A stretch of 64,000 nt of DNA. Source: Mycobacterium interjectum (GTDB taxonomy: Bacteria > Actinomycetota > Actinomycetes > Mycobacteriales > Mycobacteriaceae). The position numbers were made by a program, and so were the translations under genes. Location of the stretch: NCBI GenBank assembly GCA_002102225.1, contig LQPB01000021.1:1-64000 (forward strand). Reading direction: 5' to 3'. The notes under the pieces were generated by a model. The model saw nothing but the letters and a program-made list of their open reading frames with translations, was not told where the DNA came from and ran no database searches. Shown here piece after piece: positions 1 to 9,984 of the stretch. Positions within the stretch are counted from its first letter, which is position 1; each line of letters begins with the position of its first letter.

Positions 1-688
1 CGACACCCGACCCACCCCAGGCGGTCGCCGAGGCCCCCAAGCCGCCGGCCGCGCCATTGCCGCCGTGGCCGCCGGAGCCGCCATTGCCGACGAGCAAACC
101 GGCTCGACCTCCGGCACCCCCGGCCCCGCCGGACCCGCCGGCCAGCGAGGCCGACCCGCCCGCGCCGCCGTTACCGCCGTTGCCGATTAATCCGCTCGAC
201 CCGCCGTTGCCGCCGGCCAGGCCAGAACCTGCCGCCTCCGAATAGCCGTTACCCCCGTTGCCGTACAGCAGCCCACCGGCGCCGCCGTTCGGGTTGGCCG
301 CCGTCCCGTCCGTGCCGTTGCCGATCAGCGGCCGCCCCATCAAAAGCTGGGTCGGCGCGTTGATCGCGCCCCGCACTTGCTCCTCGAGCGCCTGCAACTG
401 CGGCGCATTAGCCGCCTCGACCGCCGCATAGGACAAACCCGCGCCGCTCAGCGCCTGCACGAACTGGTCGTGAAACGCCGCGGCCTGGGTACTGAGCGCC
501 TGAAACTCCTGGCCGAACGTGCCGAACAGCGCCGAGATCGCCGCCGACACTTCATCGGCGGCGGCCGCCTGGATCGCCGTCGTCGGGGCCAATGCCGCTG
601 CGCTGGCCGCCTCGAGCGCCGTCCTGATACCGGTCAAGTCCGCCGCCGCGACCGACATCGCCTCCGGTCCGACGATCACAAACGACAT
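1..688 (-). CDS. PE_PGRS family protein, N-terminal part (runs off the left edge)
   Basis: This is a partial gene read leftward. The start codon is at 688 and the 3' end lies outside the window. The protein begins [20 protein letters not shown], a typical PE domain of about 95 residues. It carries the ESX secretion motif YxxxE as YAAVE at residues 87-91. A linker with the family hallmark GRPLIGNG (about 118-125) follows, and then Gly-rich GGxGG repeats ([23 protein letters not shown]) continue to the window edge. PE_PGRS proteins are exported by ESX-5 to the mycobacterial cell envelope or surface. The role of this member cannot be told from sequence. The next gene to the right, a LuxR-type regulator, is read in the same direction, and 153 bp separate it from this start. 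Confidence 0.93.
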   Translation of the reverse strand, partial: MSFVIVGPEAMSVAAADLTGIRTALEAASAAALAPTTAIQAAAADEVSAAISALFGTFGQEFQALSTQAAAFHDQFVQALSGAGLSYAAVEAANAPQLQALEEQVRGAINAPTQLLMGRPLIGNGTDGTAANPNGGAGGLLYGNGGNGYSEAAGSGLAGGNGGSSGLIGNGGNGGAGGSASLAGGSGGAGGAGGRAGLLVGNGGSGGHGGNGAAGGLGASATAWGGSGV

Positions 689-792
689 GGCAGCTCTCCG
701 GGCGGTATGCGCGGCGACGGCGGCGGCAATTGTTTGCCACCACCGCCCGAAGGGCGATTGTCGGGCGACCGAGCGCCGATTCGATCCGGGAC

Positions 793-835
793 CGACTACT
801 GCAATTTCGCGCGCGTCATCGAGCGACTACTGCAA
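793..835. repeat. 12-bp direct repeat upstream of the PE_PGRS gene
   Basis: CGACTACTGCAA occurs at 793-804 and again at 824-835, 31 bp apart (TTGCAGTAGTCG on the minus strand). The repeats lie between the stop of the LuxR-type gene and the PE_PGRS start. TTGCAG resembles a -35 hexamer in the minus direction. The pair may be a regulator site or tandem promoters for the PE_PGRS gene; this is inference. Confidence 0.4.
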
Positions 836-841
836 CGGACC

Positions 842-3442
842 TCAGCCGCCCGCGCTGCGCATCATCTCGGCGAGCGCGGCACGCCCGCTGACGCCGGCCT
901 TGCTGCTCGCGCGGTAGACGTGGCTCTCGACGGTCCGCACGGACAGCGACACCGCGTCGGCGATCTCGCGATTCGACAGCCCCTGCGCCACCAGCACCGC
1001 GATCTCGCGCTCGCGATTGGAGAACGGCGGCGCGAAGGAGGCCGCCCGGATCGCCGGGCTGGCCGCGCCGCCGCAGACGCTGGCCAAGCGTTGCGCGCGC
1101 GCCGCCGCCGTCAGCGCGCTCCCGGCCCGCCCCGCCCGCCGGTGCGACGTGGCGGCTTGCCCGGCGGCGTCGGCGGCCGCCAGCAAATCACCCATGGCCT
1201 CGAATACGGCCGAGGCCCAGTCGAGTTCAGCGGCGTCATCGGCGCTCACCGCCGCGGCGTAGCGGGCCGCGACCGCGGCCCGCGGTCCCTCCACGCGCTC
1301 GGCCAACTCGGCCAGCCGCGCGGCCGCGTCGGTGTCGTCGAACTGCACCGCGGTCTGCAGGCACCACACCTCGCGGGCGAGTTGATCGTGCTCGCGCGCG
1401 AAGTCCGCCGCTTCGCGGGCCAGCCGGCGCGCCTCGGTGGCCCGCGAGCGGACCGCGGCCAGCCAGGCCTCGGCAAGCAGTTGGGTCGACGTGACGTACA
1501 CGTAGGCCGGATGCCGATGTTCCTCGGCCTTGCGCAGGGCACGATCGGCCGCATCCCCATCGCCGGAGCGCGCCAGCGCCTGCGCCCGCAGCAGGTGGAA
1601 CCGGTGGAAGCTGTTCACCACGTGGAAACTGTTCGCCATCTCGGCATCGACGTCCTCGGGCAGGTGCCGCAGCGCCGCGCCGAGGTCGCCGGCGGCCAAC
1701 ATCACCATGCCGAGGATCTCCGCCGCCACCGCTCGCACGTCCGCCAGTTCTTCGCGGTGGGCGCGGTAGTGGCGTTCGGCCACGTCGACGGCCTCGGCGA
1801 CGCGACCCGCGGCCGCCAGGGCGAACGTGTGGAACTCGGTCAACGTCTGGCGAAGGAATTTGCCCTGTTCGCTCAACGTGAGCGCCTGGTCGGCCTCGAT
1901 GGCCTTTGCCACGGCCTGATCGGGTTGACCGAGTTCCCCGTAGGCCATGCTCTCGGCGCTGTAGGCCATCGTCGCGCCGTACCGGTCGATGTCCTGATAG
2001 TCGACGTCGGCCATGGTCGCGAGGACCTCACTGGGCCGCGCCGCCAGCGCGAGCTGATTGGCGCGGAAAACCAGCAGTTGTTGGCGCCGCGCCCCGTGCG
2101 ACGCCTTGAGCGCATCGTCGATGAGCCGCCAGGACCGCTCCGGTGATCGCATGCCCCACATAAGGTTTGACGCACGCATCACAACGTCGTTGATGAATGC
2201 GGATTCCGTCGCTTCGTCGACCTCCACGCCCTCGAGGACTTCCAACGCAAGGTCGCCCTTTTCCATCATGAACAGGGAGTAGGCGAGGGGTATGCGTGCC
2301 TGCGCGCCGATGCCGGTGGCGGCGGCCGCCCTGAACAGCCGCTCCGCCGTCTCGAAATCCAGCAGCGAACTCGCGGCCGTGGCCGCCGACAACAGCACCT
2401 CCGGCTCGGGGGGCAGGTCGGACTCCAACCACAGCAGTCCGCGCTTGACGACCTTTGCGGCGCCCCCGCCGTCCTTCATCGCGGTCGCGACCTTGCCGCG
2501 AAGGCGACGCAAACGCGAAGCGCCACAACGATTCAGTCGGACCTCGGCATACAACGGGTGACCGATGTACACGTCGCCGCCAGAGATCCGGATCAGCTCG
2601 CGCTGTTCGGCTTCTTCGATGGCGTCCTGGTCGGCGATCAGCCTCAGGCTGTGCCAGTCGAGGGGCTCGCAGACGGCCACCAGATCGACCACGTCGCGCA
2701 CGTCGGGGGGGATGGCGCCGATCTGCGAATCCACCAGTTCGGCAAGGGATCCCGAGATCGCGGTGTCCCCGAGCCAGCGCACGGCGCCCTGTCGGACCAC
2801 CAACCGTCCCGCCCGGTATTCCTGTTCGGCGAGCTGGCGCAGGAACAACACGTTTCCGCGGGAGAGGTGCCAAAGTTTGTCCGCGCACTGCCGATCCGGG
2901 GCCGTCCCGAAGGCGGCCGTCAACAGGTCGTCTATTTCGTTGCGGGACAACGGTTCCAGTTCGCGCCCGCGCAGCAGGCCGTCCTTCCACAGCGCCGTCA
3001 CCGCGGCCGGGGCCGGCTCGCCGGTACGGACCGTGAGGATCACCGCCGCGGTGCGCGAGTGCACCAGTTGGTGCAGGACAAGCGCCGACAAGTCATCGAG
3101 AAGATGGGCGTCGTCGACGAAGACCAGAAGCCGGTCCGGTTGTGTGCCGTCGGTCAACGCCTCAATGACCCTGCGCGCCAACGCAAATGGCTCGCTGTGT
3201 ACATCGTCGGTCCACTGGGTGAAGGCGCCGAGGGGGATCGGGCGGCTCGTTGCGGTGGCGGCGATGCTTCGCACGGTCCACCCGGCCGCCGCGGCCGCCG
3301 CCGCGGCCTCACGAGCCAACCGCGACTTACCGATTCCCGCTTTGCCCGCCAGCGCGACACCCCGAATGGCGCCGTCGGCGATCGAGCGCGCTATCTCGCC
3401 GATCTCCTGATCGCGCCCGATCATGGGCCAGTGGTCGAGCAC
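842..3442 (-). CDS. Large ATP-binding LuxR-family transcriptional regulator (LAL-like)
   Basis: The protein has 866 residues. An AAA/NB-type ATPase domain sits at the N-terminus, with Walker A GKAGIGKS at about 33-40 and Walker B-like LLVFVDDAHLLDD near 110. A long helical, TPR-like middle follows. The C-terminus is a LuxR (GerE) helix-turn-helix of about 60 residues containing NREREIAVLVAQGLSNREIA. This is the layout of MalT/LAL regulators, in which an inducer and ATP drive oligomerisation and DNA binding. The start used is GTG at 3442; ATG at 3424 (MIGRDQE) is an alternative. The inducer and targets are unknown. The PE_PGRS gene downstream on the same strand is a possible target. Confidence 0.88.
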   Translation of the reverse strand: MLDHWPMIGRDQEIGEIARSIADGAIRGVALAGKAGIGKSRLAREAAAAAAAAGWTVRSIAATATSRPIPLGAFTQWTDDVHSEPFALARRVIEALTDGTQPDRLLVFVDDAHLLDDLSALVLHQLVHSRTAAVILTVRTGEPAPAAVTALWKDGLLRGRELEPLSRNEIDDLLTAAFGTAPDRQCADKLWHLSRGNVLFLRQLAEQEYRAGRLVVRQGAVRWLGDTAISGSLAELVDSQIGAIPPDVRDVVDLVAVCEPLDWHSLRLIADQDAIEEAEQRELIRISGGDVYIGHPLYAEVRLNRCGASRLRRLRGKVATAMKDGGGAAKVVKRGLLWLESDLPPEPEVLLSAATAASSLLDFETAERLFRAAAATGIGAQARIPLAYSLFMMEKGDLALEVLEGVEVDEATESAFINDVVMRASNLMWGMRSPERSWRLIDDALKASHGARRQQLLVFRANQLALAARPSEVLATMADVDYQDIDRYGATMAYSAESMAYGELGQPDQAVAKAIEADQALTLSEQGKFLRQTLTEFHTFALAAAGRVAEAVDVAERHYRAHREELADVRAVAAEILGMVMLAAGDLGAALRHLPEDVDAEMANSFHVVNSFHRFHLLRAQALARSGDGDAADRALRKAEEHRHPAYVYVTSTQLLAEAWLAAVRSRATEARRLAREAADFAREHDQLAREVWCLQTAVQFDDTDAAARLAELAERVEGPRAAVAARYAAAVSADDAAELDWASAVFEAMGDLLAAADAAGQAATSHRRAGRAGSALTAAARAQRLASVCGGAASPAIRAASFAPPFSNREREIAVLVAQGLSNREIADAVSLSVRTVESHVYRASSKAGVSGRAALAEMMRSAGG

Positions 3443-3502
3443 GGGAAAATGTTAGCCAGGCGAAGCGGTCTGCGTCTCGATAATCGGCCGACCGAAACCC
3501 GG

Positions 3503-6500
3503 TCAGTCCGTCACGCCCGCCCGGGACTTGGTGCTGGGCGCGTGGTGGGCGATCCAGTCCAGCAGGTCGTCCGCCGGCAACGGCGGGCTGTGCACGAAGC
3601 CCTGGGTGATAGTGCAGCCGTACCGGCGCAGCGCGCGCAGGGTGACCTCGTCTTCGACGCCCTCGGCGACCAGGTCGGCGCCCAGGCTGCGGGCCAACGC
3701 CACGGTGGAGCGCACGATCGCAACCGATCGCGGGTCGTGGGCCAGCCGCGACACGAAGATCCGGTCGAGCTTCAGCTCGTCGACCGAGACGTCCTGCAGG
3801 CGGGCCAGCGACGACCATCCCGTGCCGTAGTCGTCCAGGGAGATGCGAACGCCCAGGGCCTGCAGCGCCGCGACGGTGTGACGGGAGCGCGCCGAGTCGA
3901 CAAGGGCGCTTTCGGTGATCTCGACGATGAGTGAGTCGGCGGGCAGGCCATGGGAGCGCAGCAGCCCTTCGATCGTGCTCACCAAGTCCAGGTCAAGCAG
4001 GTTCGTCGTGGACAGGTTCACCGCGACGGGCAGTGGCATGCCCTGGTCGCGCCAGGACCGGGCCTGCCTGAGGCCGAGGTCGATGGCGCGGTTGGTGACC
4101 TGGCGCATCAGGCCGGCGCGTTCGGCGGCGCACAGGAACTCCTCCGGCAGCAGCAACCCGCGGTGGGGATGGCGCCAGCGCAGCAGCGCCTCCACGCTGT
4201 GGACGCTGCCGTCGCTTGCATTGATCTTGGGCTGGTAATACACGGTCAGCTGCTCGTCATCCAGCAGCGCGACGCGCAATTCCTCCACGAGGTTGGGGTC
4301 GTTGTCGCGGTACATCTCGTACGCCGAGTCGTACACCGCGATCTTGCTGATCGCCGATTTCGCGTGGGGCATCGCGATTTCGGCCCGATTCAACAGGTCT
4401 TGGGGACGGTCGCAGTGGTCGGGGCACAGCGCGATGGCGATGCGGGCATCGACCTGCACGGTGATCGGATCGAGCGCGAACGGGTCGCTGAGCGCCTCGA
4501 GCAACCGGCCCGCCTGGGCGCGCGCGGCGATGAGGTCCGACCCCTCGGCGAGCAGGATGGCGAATTCGTCGTCGTTCACGCGCGCCAGCAGATCGTCGCT
4601 GCGCACGCAGTGCGCCAGGCGGTCGGCGACGTGGCACAGCAGCTCGTCGCCGAAGTGGGCGCCGATCGAGTCGCTGATCTCGTCGAACTCGTACAGATGC
4701 AGCAGCAGCAGCGCCCGGCGCGACGTCGCCCCGGGGACGACCAGGGGCCCCGGCGACGCCGAGTCGGACAGCGCCGTCAGGGCGGTCGCCAGCGACCGCC
4801 GGTTGGGCAGGGCGGTCAGCTCGTCGGTCATGGCCTGCTTGTGTCGTTCGGCCAGCATGCTGACGTCGCGGAAGGTCGCCGAGAAGCGCGCCGCGACCGC
4901 GAGCAGGCTCAACGCCGCCAGAGCCGTCGCGAGCCTTGAGTTGTGCGCGACGACGGCGACGGCCAGCGCCACCACGGTGCACACCACCGGCACCGTGTAG
5001 GAGCCGACTCCGCGTTTGGGTGCGGGCGCGGTCGACGACCACGGCGCCCAGCTCGCCATGGCCACCAGGAGCGACGCGGCGGGCCACAGCGCGTCCAGCG
5101 TCGTGCCGACGCGGTACGTGCCTTCGGCGGTCTCGAAGAGATACGCCGTGTCGGCGACGGCAAAGGCGATGAACCCCACGACCAGCAGGCCCCAGCGGAA
5201 TCCCTTGCGCCAGCCCAGGATTGGCAGCATACCCGCGGTCAGCGCCAACAGGACCAAATCGCCCCACGGGTAGATGAGCCCCACCAGCACGGTCGCCGGC
5301 GCGCGCAGCGCCTCCGCGTGGATGGGCCCCGCCCGCAGCGCCACGCCCAGCGCGGCCGCGGCCAACGCGCACACCAGCGCATCGAGCCGGATCGGCAGCG
5401 GCACCGACCTCAGCCGTGACCGCATGAGCAGCAGCAGCCCGGCATACAGGAACGGGTAGAACGCCAGGTACTCCGGATCGGCGACCGACGGCGACTGACC
5501 CTCCCGCACCCACGTGGCGTAGACGATGTCACCGGCGGCCGACACCGCCATGCCGACCGAGATCAAAACCCAGGCGAGGCGGTCGGCCGTGACGCGGTAG
5601 GCGCGAACGGCAATCAGCGCCGCCGCCGACAGGTTCAGCGTGGGGTAGAGGAACTTGGCGAAGAACGCATTGCGCGCGGCACCCGGATCCAACACGCTGG
5701 TCAAGGCAAAGACCGCGACACCAATCCCTAACGCGGCCAAGGCAATCCGGATGGACGTCGGCGGCCACCGCACGCCGGCCGGGATCTCGTGCGTTCGCTC
5801 CCGGTGTGAGGTCGCGGCCGCGGCGATCGGCGCCAGCGACCGTGCCAGCTTGGTCTGGGTGCCGAAGGCGCCCGCGGGGGGCGGGGCGGTCGCCCGGTCC
5901 ACGCCCGCCGGCCCTTCTTGCAACGCCGACCCCGCCGACTCCTCGAGTTGGGGGAGGGCGTAAGGGAAGGGAAGGTCGGGCAAAAAACCCCGAATGCACT
6001 GGCCACCTTCACGTTTGGCGGCGTACATGGCCAAGTCCGCGTGCCGCAGGAGCTGGTCGACGGTACAGTTCGACGCGGCGGTGGCCACCGTGAAGCCGAT
6101 GCTCGGCCTGACCTCGATGGGAACGCCGTCGATCACGATCGCCGTGCCGAACGCGTCGAGAACCCGATTCGCGGCCGCCTGCGAATCTTCGACCGGAGCT
6201 TCGATGAGGACGGCGAATTCATCGCCGCCGAGGCGTGCGACGATGCCGGTGTCGCCGAGCGCGGCCGTCAGCCGGTGGGCCACCCGGACGAGGAGCTCGT
6301 CGCCGGCCGGGTGGCCCAGAGCATCGTTGACCGATTTGAAGTTGTCGAGGTCGAGGCACAACACCGCGATGGGCCCGCCGTAGCGACGCTGCCGCGCCAC
6401 GGCCTGTTCCAGGCGATGCAGGAAGTGCGCCCGGTTGGCCAGACCGGTCAGGCTGTCGCGGAACGCCTCCCGGGCGACTTCGGTGAGCAGGCCCTGGTTC

Positions 6501-7474
6501 TCGACGAGCACGAGGAACTGCCGGGCGAGCACCGCGGCGACGAGGATCCCGAGCGCGGCGAGCAGCGGCCCGTGCGCCATCAGGCCCACCGCGTGACCCA
6601 GGCCGACCGCGGCGGCCAGCATGAGCGGCAGGTAGGGCAGCCACAGCAGGGCGGGGGACATGATCTCGGCCCGCGCCTCGTCCGTGCCGGTTTCGTGGAC
6701 GCTGGCCAGGCCCGCCAGTGCGAGCAGGCCGAATCCGGCCACCCGCCCCAGGTCGGTCACGTCGCCCAGGTGATAGCTGCCCACCCCGGTCTGGAAAACC
6801 ATCGCGATGTCGGCGGCGGCGATCGTCGCGATACCGCCGGCCAGCAGACCCCGGCTCGGGAGGTCGTTGGAGCGGACCCGCGACAGCATCAGGATCGCCG
6901 TCGTCAAGATCACGACGTCGGCGAAGACCTCGATGAGGGTGGCGAGCCGCGAGCCCGTGTCCTCGCGCAACTGCTTGTCCAGGACGAACACCCACGAGAT
7001 GACGAACAGCGAGGTCGCCACGATGAGGCCGTCCAGCACCAGCCGCCTGGGGCTGTGGCGGGACAGATGCGACAACAGCGTCAGCGACACCATGGCGCCG
7101 AGCGGGTACAAGGTGAACACGGCCTCGGCCACTGCGGGGTGGGTGGCGTGCTCGATCTCCGGACGCACGTCATACCTGGACCAGAGGACCTCGCCCGCAG
7201 CCCAGCCCAGCAGGCCGATCACGAGCGCCAGCCAGCCGAATCTGCGGCGACCGGTCGAGAAGCGGGCCGCATAGCCGGCGCTTGCGCCCGCCACGAGCAG
7301 ACACAGCGCGAACGCGGCCTCGTCTACCGGCCGGGTCCCGTACGCGCCGCGCCACCTGAACAGCGACGAGGCCACCACCAGCAACGCCGCGACGGCGTAA
7401 ACGCTGACGAGGAGCCAACCCGCGCGGGCGGACAGCCCGAAGCGCCGCCACGGATTTCCCGCCCGCCGTGCCAT
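3503..7474 (-). CDS. Membrane-bound GGDEF-GGDEF-EAL cyclic di-GMP protein, 1323 aa
   Basis: The protein begins with a multi-span hydrophobic sensor (about residues 18-330). A complete GGDEF domain follows (about 340-500), with the catalytic motif intact as RLGGDEF at 414-420. A second multi-span hydrophobic region (about 575-860) comes next, then a second GGDEF-like domain (about 875-1045) in which the motif is degraded to VNDDEF. The C-terminus is an EAL phosphodiesterase domain (about 1070-1310) with EALLRWRHP, EITES, DDYGTGWSSL, KLDRIFV and VAEGVED all present. The first half should be able to make c-di-GMP. The EAL domain should be able to hydrolyse it, and the second GGDEF is probably regulatory. 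The two membrane-sensor-plus-GGDEF units suggest fusion of two ancestral proteins. The gene stands alone between the LuxR-type gene and a convergently placed block. Confidence 0.93.
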   Translation of the reverse strand: MARRAGNPWRRFGLSARAGWLLVSVYAVAALLVVASSLFRWRGAYGTRPVDEAAFALCLLVAGASAGYAARFSTGRRRFGWLALVIGLLGWAAGEVLWSRYDVRPEIEHATHPAVAEAVFTLYPLGAMVSLTLLSHLSRHSPRRLVLDGLIVATSLFVISWVFVLDKQLREDTGSRLATLIEVFADVVILTTAILMLSRVRSNDLPSRGLLAGGIATIAAADIAMVFQTGVGSYHLGDVTDLGRVAGFGLLALAGLASVHETGTDEARAEIMSPALLWLPYLPLMLAAAVGLGHAVGLMAHGPLLAALGILVAAVLARQFLVLVENQGLLTEVAREAFRDSLTGLANRAHFLHRLEQAVARQRRYGGPIAVLCLDLDNFKSVNDALGHPAGDELLVRVAHRLTAALGDTGIVARLGGDEFAVLIEAPVEDSQAAANRVLDAFGTAIVIDGVPIEVRPSIGFTVATAASNCTVDQLLRHADLAMYAAKREGGQCIRGFLPDLPFPYALPQLEESAGSALQEGPAGVDRATAPPPAGAFGTQTKLARSLAPIAAAATSHRERTHEIPAGVRWPPTSIRIALAALGIGVAVFALTSVLDPGAARNAFFAKFLYPTLNLSAAALIAVRAYRVTADRLAWVLISVGMAVSAAGDIVYATWVREGQSPSVADPEYLAFYPFLYAGLLLLMRSRLRSVPLPIRLDALVCALAAAALGVALRAGPIHAEALRAPATVLVGLIYPWGDLVLLALTAGMLPILGWRKGFRWGLLVVGFIAFAVADTAYLFETAEGTYRVGTTLDALWPAASLLVAMASWAPWSSTAPAPKRGVGSYTVPVVCTVVALAVAVVAHNSRLATALAALSLLAVAARFSATFRDVSMLAERHKQAMTDELTALPNRRSLATALTALSDSASPGPLVVPGATSRRALLLLHLYEFDEISDSIGAHFGDELLCHVADRLAHCVRSDDLLARVNDDEFAILLAEGSDLIAARAQAGRLLEALSDPFALDPITVQVDARIAIALCPDHCDRPQDLLNRAEIAMPHAKSAISKIAVYDSAYEMYRDNDPNLVEELRVALLDDEQLTVYYQPKINASDGSVHSVEALLRWRHPHRGLLLPEEFLCAAERAGLMRQVTNRAIDLGLRQARSWRDQGMPLPVAVNLSTTNLLDLDLVSTIEGLLRSHGLPADSLIVEITESALVDSARSRHTVAALQALGVRISLDDYGTGWSSLARLQDVSVDELKLDRIFVSRLAHDPRSVAIVRSTVALARSLGADLVAEGVEDEVTLRALRRYGCTITQGFVHSPPLPADDLLDWIAHHAPSTKSRAGVTD

Positions 7475-7571
7475 AGCCGCTCCAGCCGATCCAGCGCTTT
7501 GCGGTGAGCGTTCACCGCGCGTGTCAGGAGAATAGACCGCTACGCGGCTATCCGGGCCGACCTGGCAATTT

Positions 7572-8021
7572 TCAGCGCGGAGTCAAGACAAAGACGGGGA
7601 TGGGCCGCGTCGTCCGGATTTGATAGCCGTTGTAGCGGTTGCCGTTGTTCTTGTTGACGATGTCCCACAGCCGCGCGTAGTCGGAGTCGTCGGGCCCGAC
7701 CTGGCGGGCGGTCACGGCGATCCGCTGAGGGCCGGCACTGATTTCGCAGTCGGGGCGCTTGCGCAGGTTGTGGTACCAGGCGGGGTTGTGGTCGTCGCCG
7801 CCTTTGGAGGCCACGATCAGGTACGAGTCGCCGTCCTTGGCGTACGTCAGCGTCGTGGTGCGCGGCCGACCGGTCTTCGCGCCGGTCGTGTGCAACAGCA
7901 GGCTGGGCGGCATCCCCGGTATCCGGTGACCGATCCTGCCGTCGGTCTTGCGGTAGATCGTGTCGTGCAGGCGCAGGAACGGCAGCAGGACGAACTGCTC
8001 CAGCGGGGTCAGATTGCTCAT
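7572..8021 (-). CDS. Ddn-family F420H2-dependent nitroreductase/quinone reductase (Rv1261c-like)
   Basis: The protein has 149 residues and a split-barrel fold. Family motifs are visible: LLLHTTGAKTGRPRTTTL, VASKGGDDHNPAWYHNL and a C-terminal PVFVLTPR. Proteins of this deazaflavin-dependent nitroreductase family bind coenzyme F420 and reduce quinones or nitro compounds. The gene lies 5 bp downstream of the HIT gene on the same strand, matching the order Rv1262c-Rv1261c recalled from M. tuberculosis. The substrate is not predictable. A second family member lies at 54.2 kb. Confidence 0.9.
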   Translation of the reverse strand: MSNLTPLEQFVLLPFLRLHDTIYRKTDGRIGHRIPGMPPSLLLHTTGAKTGRPRTTTLTYAKDGDSYLIVASKGGDDHNPAWYHNLRKRPDCEISAGPQRIAVTARQVGPDDSDYARLWDIVNKNNGNRYNGYQIRTTRPIPVFVLTPR

Positions 8022-8025
8022 GGGC

Positions 8026-8460
8026 TCAGTCTTGCTGACTCGCGTCGATGCGCGCCACGGCGTCCCGCAGGATCTGCGCGGTGGCCTCCCGGTCCGGGTC
8101 CCGGCGCACCAGCATCCCCTTGGCCACCGAGAGCTTGTCGCCGTTGCGCCGCGGCAGCACGTGCAGGTGGATGTGGAACACCGTCTGGAAGGCGGCGCGG
8201 CCGTCGTTGATGGCGATGTTGGTCGCGTCGGCCAGCTCCGTCGCGCGGGCGGCCCGGGCGATGCGCTGGCCGATGCCGACCATGCCGGCCAGCGTCTCGG
8301 GCGGGGTGTCGGTCAGGTCGACGGTGTGCCGCTTGGGGATCACCAGCGTGTGGCCCCGGGTGAACGGGCGGATGTCGAGGATGGCGAGGTAGTCGTCGTC
8401 CTCGTGGATCTTCAGGGCCGGGGCATCCCCGGCGACGACCGCGCAGAACACACAGGGCAT
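8026..8460 (-). CDS. HIT-family nucleotide-binding protein (Rv1262c-like)
   Basis: The protein has 144 residues and begins MPCVFCAVVAGDAPALK. The histidine triad is complete (FHIHLHVLPRR near residue 98), and a CxxC (CVFC) at the extreme N-terminus may bind zinc. HIT proteins hydrolyse nucleotide-phosphoramidate or dinucleoside polyphosphate bonds. The start at 8460 is chosen over the longer open frame to 8583 because the extra N-terminus is not HIT-like and overlaps the divergent amidase gene. The two genes therefore have a 47-bp divergent spacer. Confidence 0.9.
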   Translation of the reverse strand: MPCVFCAVVAGDAPALKIHEDDDYLAILDIRPFTRGHTLVIPKRHTVDLTDTPPETLAGMVGIGQRIARAARATELADATNIAINDGRAAFQTVFHIHLHVLPRRNGDKLSVAKGMLVRRDPDREATAQILRDAVARIDASQQD

Positions 8461-8507
8461 GTCGCCCACGGTACTGATCGCCGCGAGCCGCGGGATACGC
8501 TGCCGCA

Positions 8508-9899
8508 GTGGACGCCCGCGATGTGGCTTATGCCGGTGCGGCCGCGCAGGCGCGGATGCTGGCCGACGGTGAACTGACCGCACCGGAGCTGCTGGAAATC
8601 TACTTGGAGCGGATCGCGCGCCTGGACAGCGAGCTGCGCTGCTACCGCGTGGTGATGGCCGACGGCGCGCGTGACGAGGCGGCCGCGGCGCAGGACCGCC
8701 TCGACGCGGGGGAGCGGCTGCCGCTGCTGGGCGTGCCGGTCGCGATCAAGGACGACGTCGACGTCGCCGGCGAGGTGACCACGTACGGCAGCGGCGGGCA
8801 CCGTCCCGCGGTGACCTCCGACGGGGAGGTCGTCCGCCGGCTGCGCGCCGCCGGCGCGGTGATCATCGGCAAGACCAACGTGCCCGAGCTGATGATGTTC
8901 CCCTACACCGAGTCCCTGACGTTCGGGGCCACCCGCAACCCCTGGAACCTCAAACGCACGCCGGGCGGCAGCAGCGGCGGGAGCGCCGCCGCGGTGGCAG
9001 CCGGGCTGGCCCCGCTGGCGCTCGGGTCCGACGGCGGTGGCTCGATTCGCATCCCGGCGACCTGGTGCGGCGTGTTCGGCCTCAAACCGCAACGCGATCG
9101 GGTGTCGCTGGAGCCGCACGACGACGCCTGGTACGGGCTGAGCGTCAACGGCCCGCTGGCGAGGTCGGTGCTGGACGCGGCGCTGTTCCTCGACGCGACG
9201 TCGACGGTCCCCGGCCCGGAGGGCGAGTTCGTGGCTGCGGCCGCGCGCCACCCCGGCCGGCTGCGAATCGCCTTGAGCACCAAGGGCCCAACGCCGCTGC
9301 CCGTCCGGGTCGGCAAGGCGCAGCTGGCGGCGGTCCACGAGGCCGGCGCGTTGTTGCGCGATCTGGGCCACGAGGTCATCACCCGCGACCCCGACTATCC
9401 GCCGTCGGCCATCATCACCAATTACCTGCCCCGCTATCTGCGCGGCATCAGCGACGACGCGGACTCGTTGGCCCACCCCGAGCGGCTCGAGGCGCGCACC
9501 CGCAACCTGGCGCGCGCCGGTGCGATGTTCTCGGACCGGCGGATGGTCTCCCTGCGCGAATCCGAGGCCGAGGTGACCGCGCGGATCCAGTCGATCTTCG
9601 ACGACGTCGACGTCGTCGTGACGCCGGGTAACGCGACGGGCCCGTCCCGCATCGGCGCCTACCAACGCCGCGGCGCGGTCTGGACGTTGCTGGCGGTGGC
9701 TCAGCGGGTCCCGTACCAGCAGGTCTGGAACCTGACCGGGCAGCCCGCCGCGGCCGTTCCGTGGGACTTCGACGGCGATGGCCTGCCGCTCGCGGTGCAG
9801 CTGGTCGGCCGGCCCTACGACGAAGCGACCCTGCTGTCGCTGTCGGCGCAGATCGAGGCCGCCAGGCCGTGGGCGCACCGGCGACCGCCGGTGTCCTAA
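8508..9899 (+). CDS. amiB2: Amidase (amidase signature family), AmiB2-like
   Basis: The protein has 463 residues and starts with GTG. The amidase-signature Ser-cisSer-Lys triad region is visible: the lysine is in [11 protein letters not shown], the Gly/Ser-rich signature is [15 protein letters not shown], and the nucleophile region is [13 protein letters not shown]. These enzymes hydrolyse amide bonds in the cytoplasm; the physiological amide is unknown. The position next to the HIT gene and the adenylyl cyclase matches Rv1263 (amiB2) of M. tuberculosis. The fold and family are secure, and the symbol rests on similarity plus synteny recalled from memory. Confidence 0.9.
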   Translation: MDARDVAYAGAAAQARMLADGELTAPELLEIYLERIARLDSELRCYRVVMADGARDEAAAAQDRLDAGERLPLLGVPVAIKDDVDVAGEVTTYGSGGHRPAVTSDGEVVRRLRAAGAVIIGKTNVPELMMFPYTESLTFGATRNPWNLKRTPGGSSGGSAAAVAAGLAPLALGSDGGGSIRIPATWCGVFGLKPQRDRVSLEPHDDAWYGLSVNGPLARSVLDAALFLDATSTVPGPEGEFVAAAARHPGRLRIALSTKGPTPLPVRVGKAQLAAVHEAGALLRDLGHEVITRDPDYPPSAIITNYLPRYLRGISDDADSLAHPERLEARTRNLARAGAMFSDRRMVSLRESEAEVTARIQSIFDDVDVVVTPGNATGPSRIGAYQRRGAVWTLLAVAQRVPYQQVWNLTGQPAAAVPWDFDGDGLPLAVQLVGRPYDEATLLSLSAQIEAARPWAHRRPPVS

Positions 9900-9984
9900 G
9901 GTCACCTCGCGGTGTCTCACGGCGCCGACCCGTTTCGCCCGGCTACGGCGCGCTCGCGATCGACGCCAGTTGTACGTTGGCCCA

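Noticed and set aside
57..245. Pro-rich open frame on the plus strand (62 aa)
   Set aside because: It is the antisense reading of the Gly-rich PGRS repeats; CCGCC triplets give proline by complementarity.
377..2146. 589-aa plus-strand open frame rich in Arg, His and Gly
   Set aside because: Antisense to the LuxR-type regulator and part of the PE_PGRS gene; the composition is typical of shadow frames in GC-rich DNA, with no domains.
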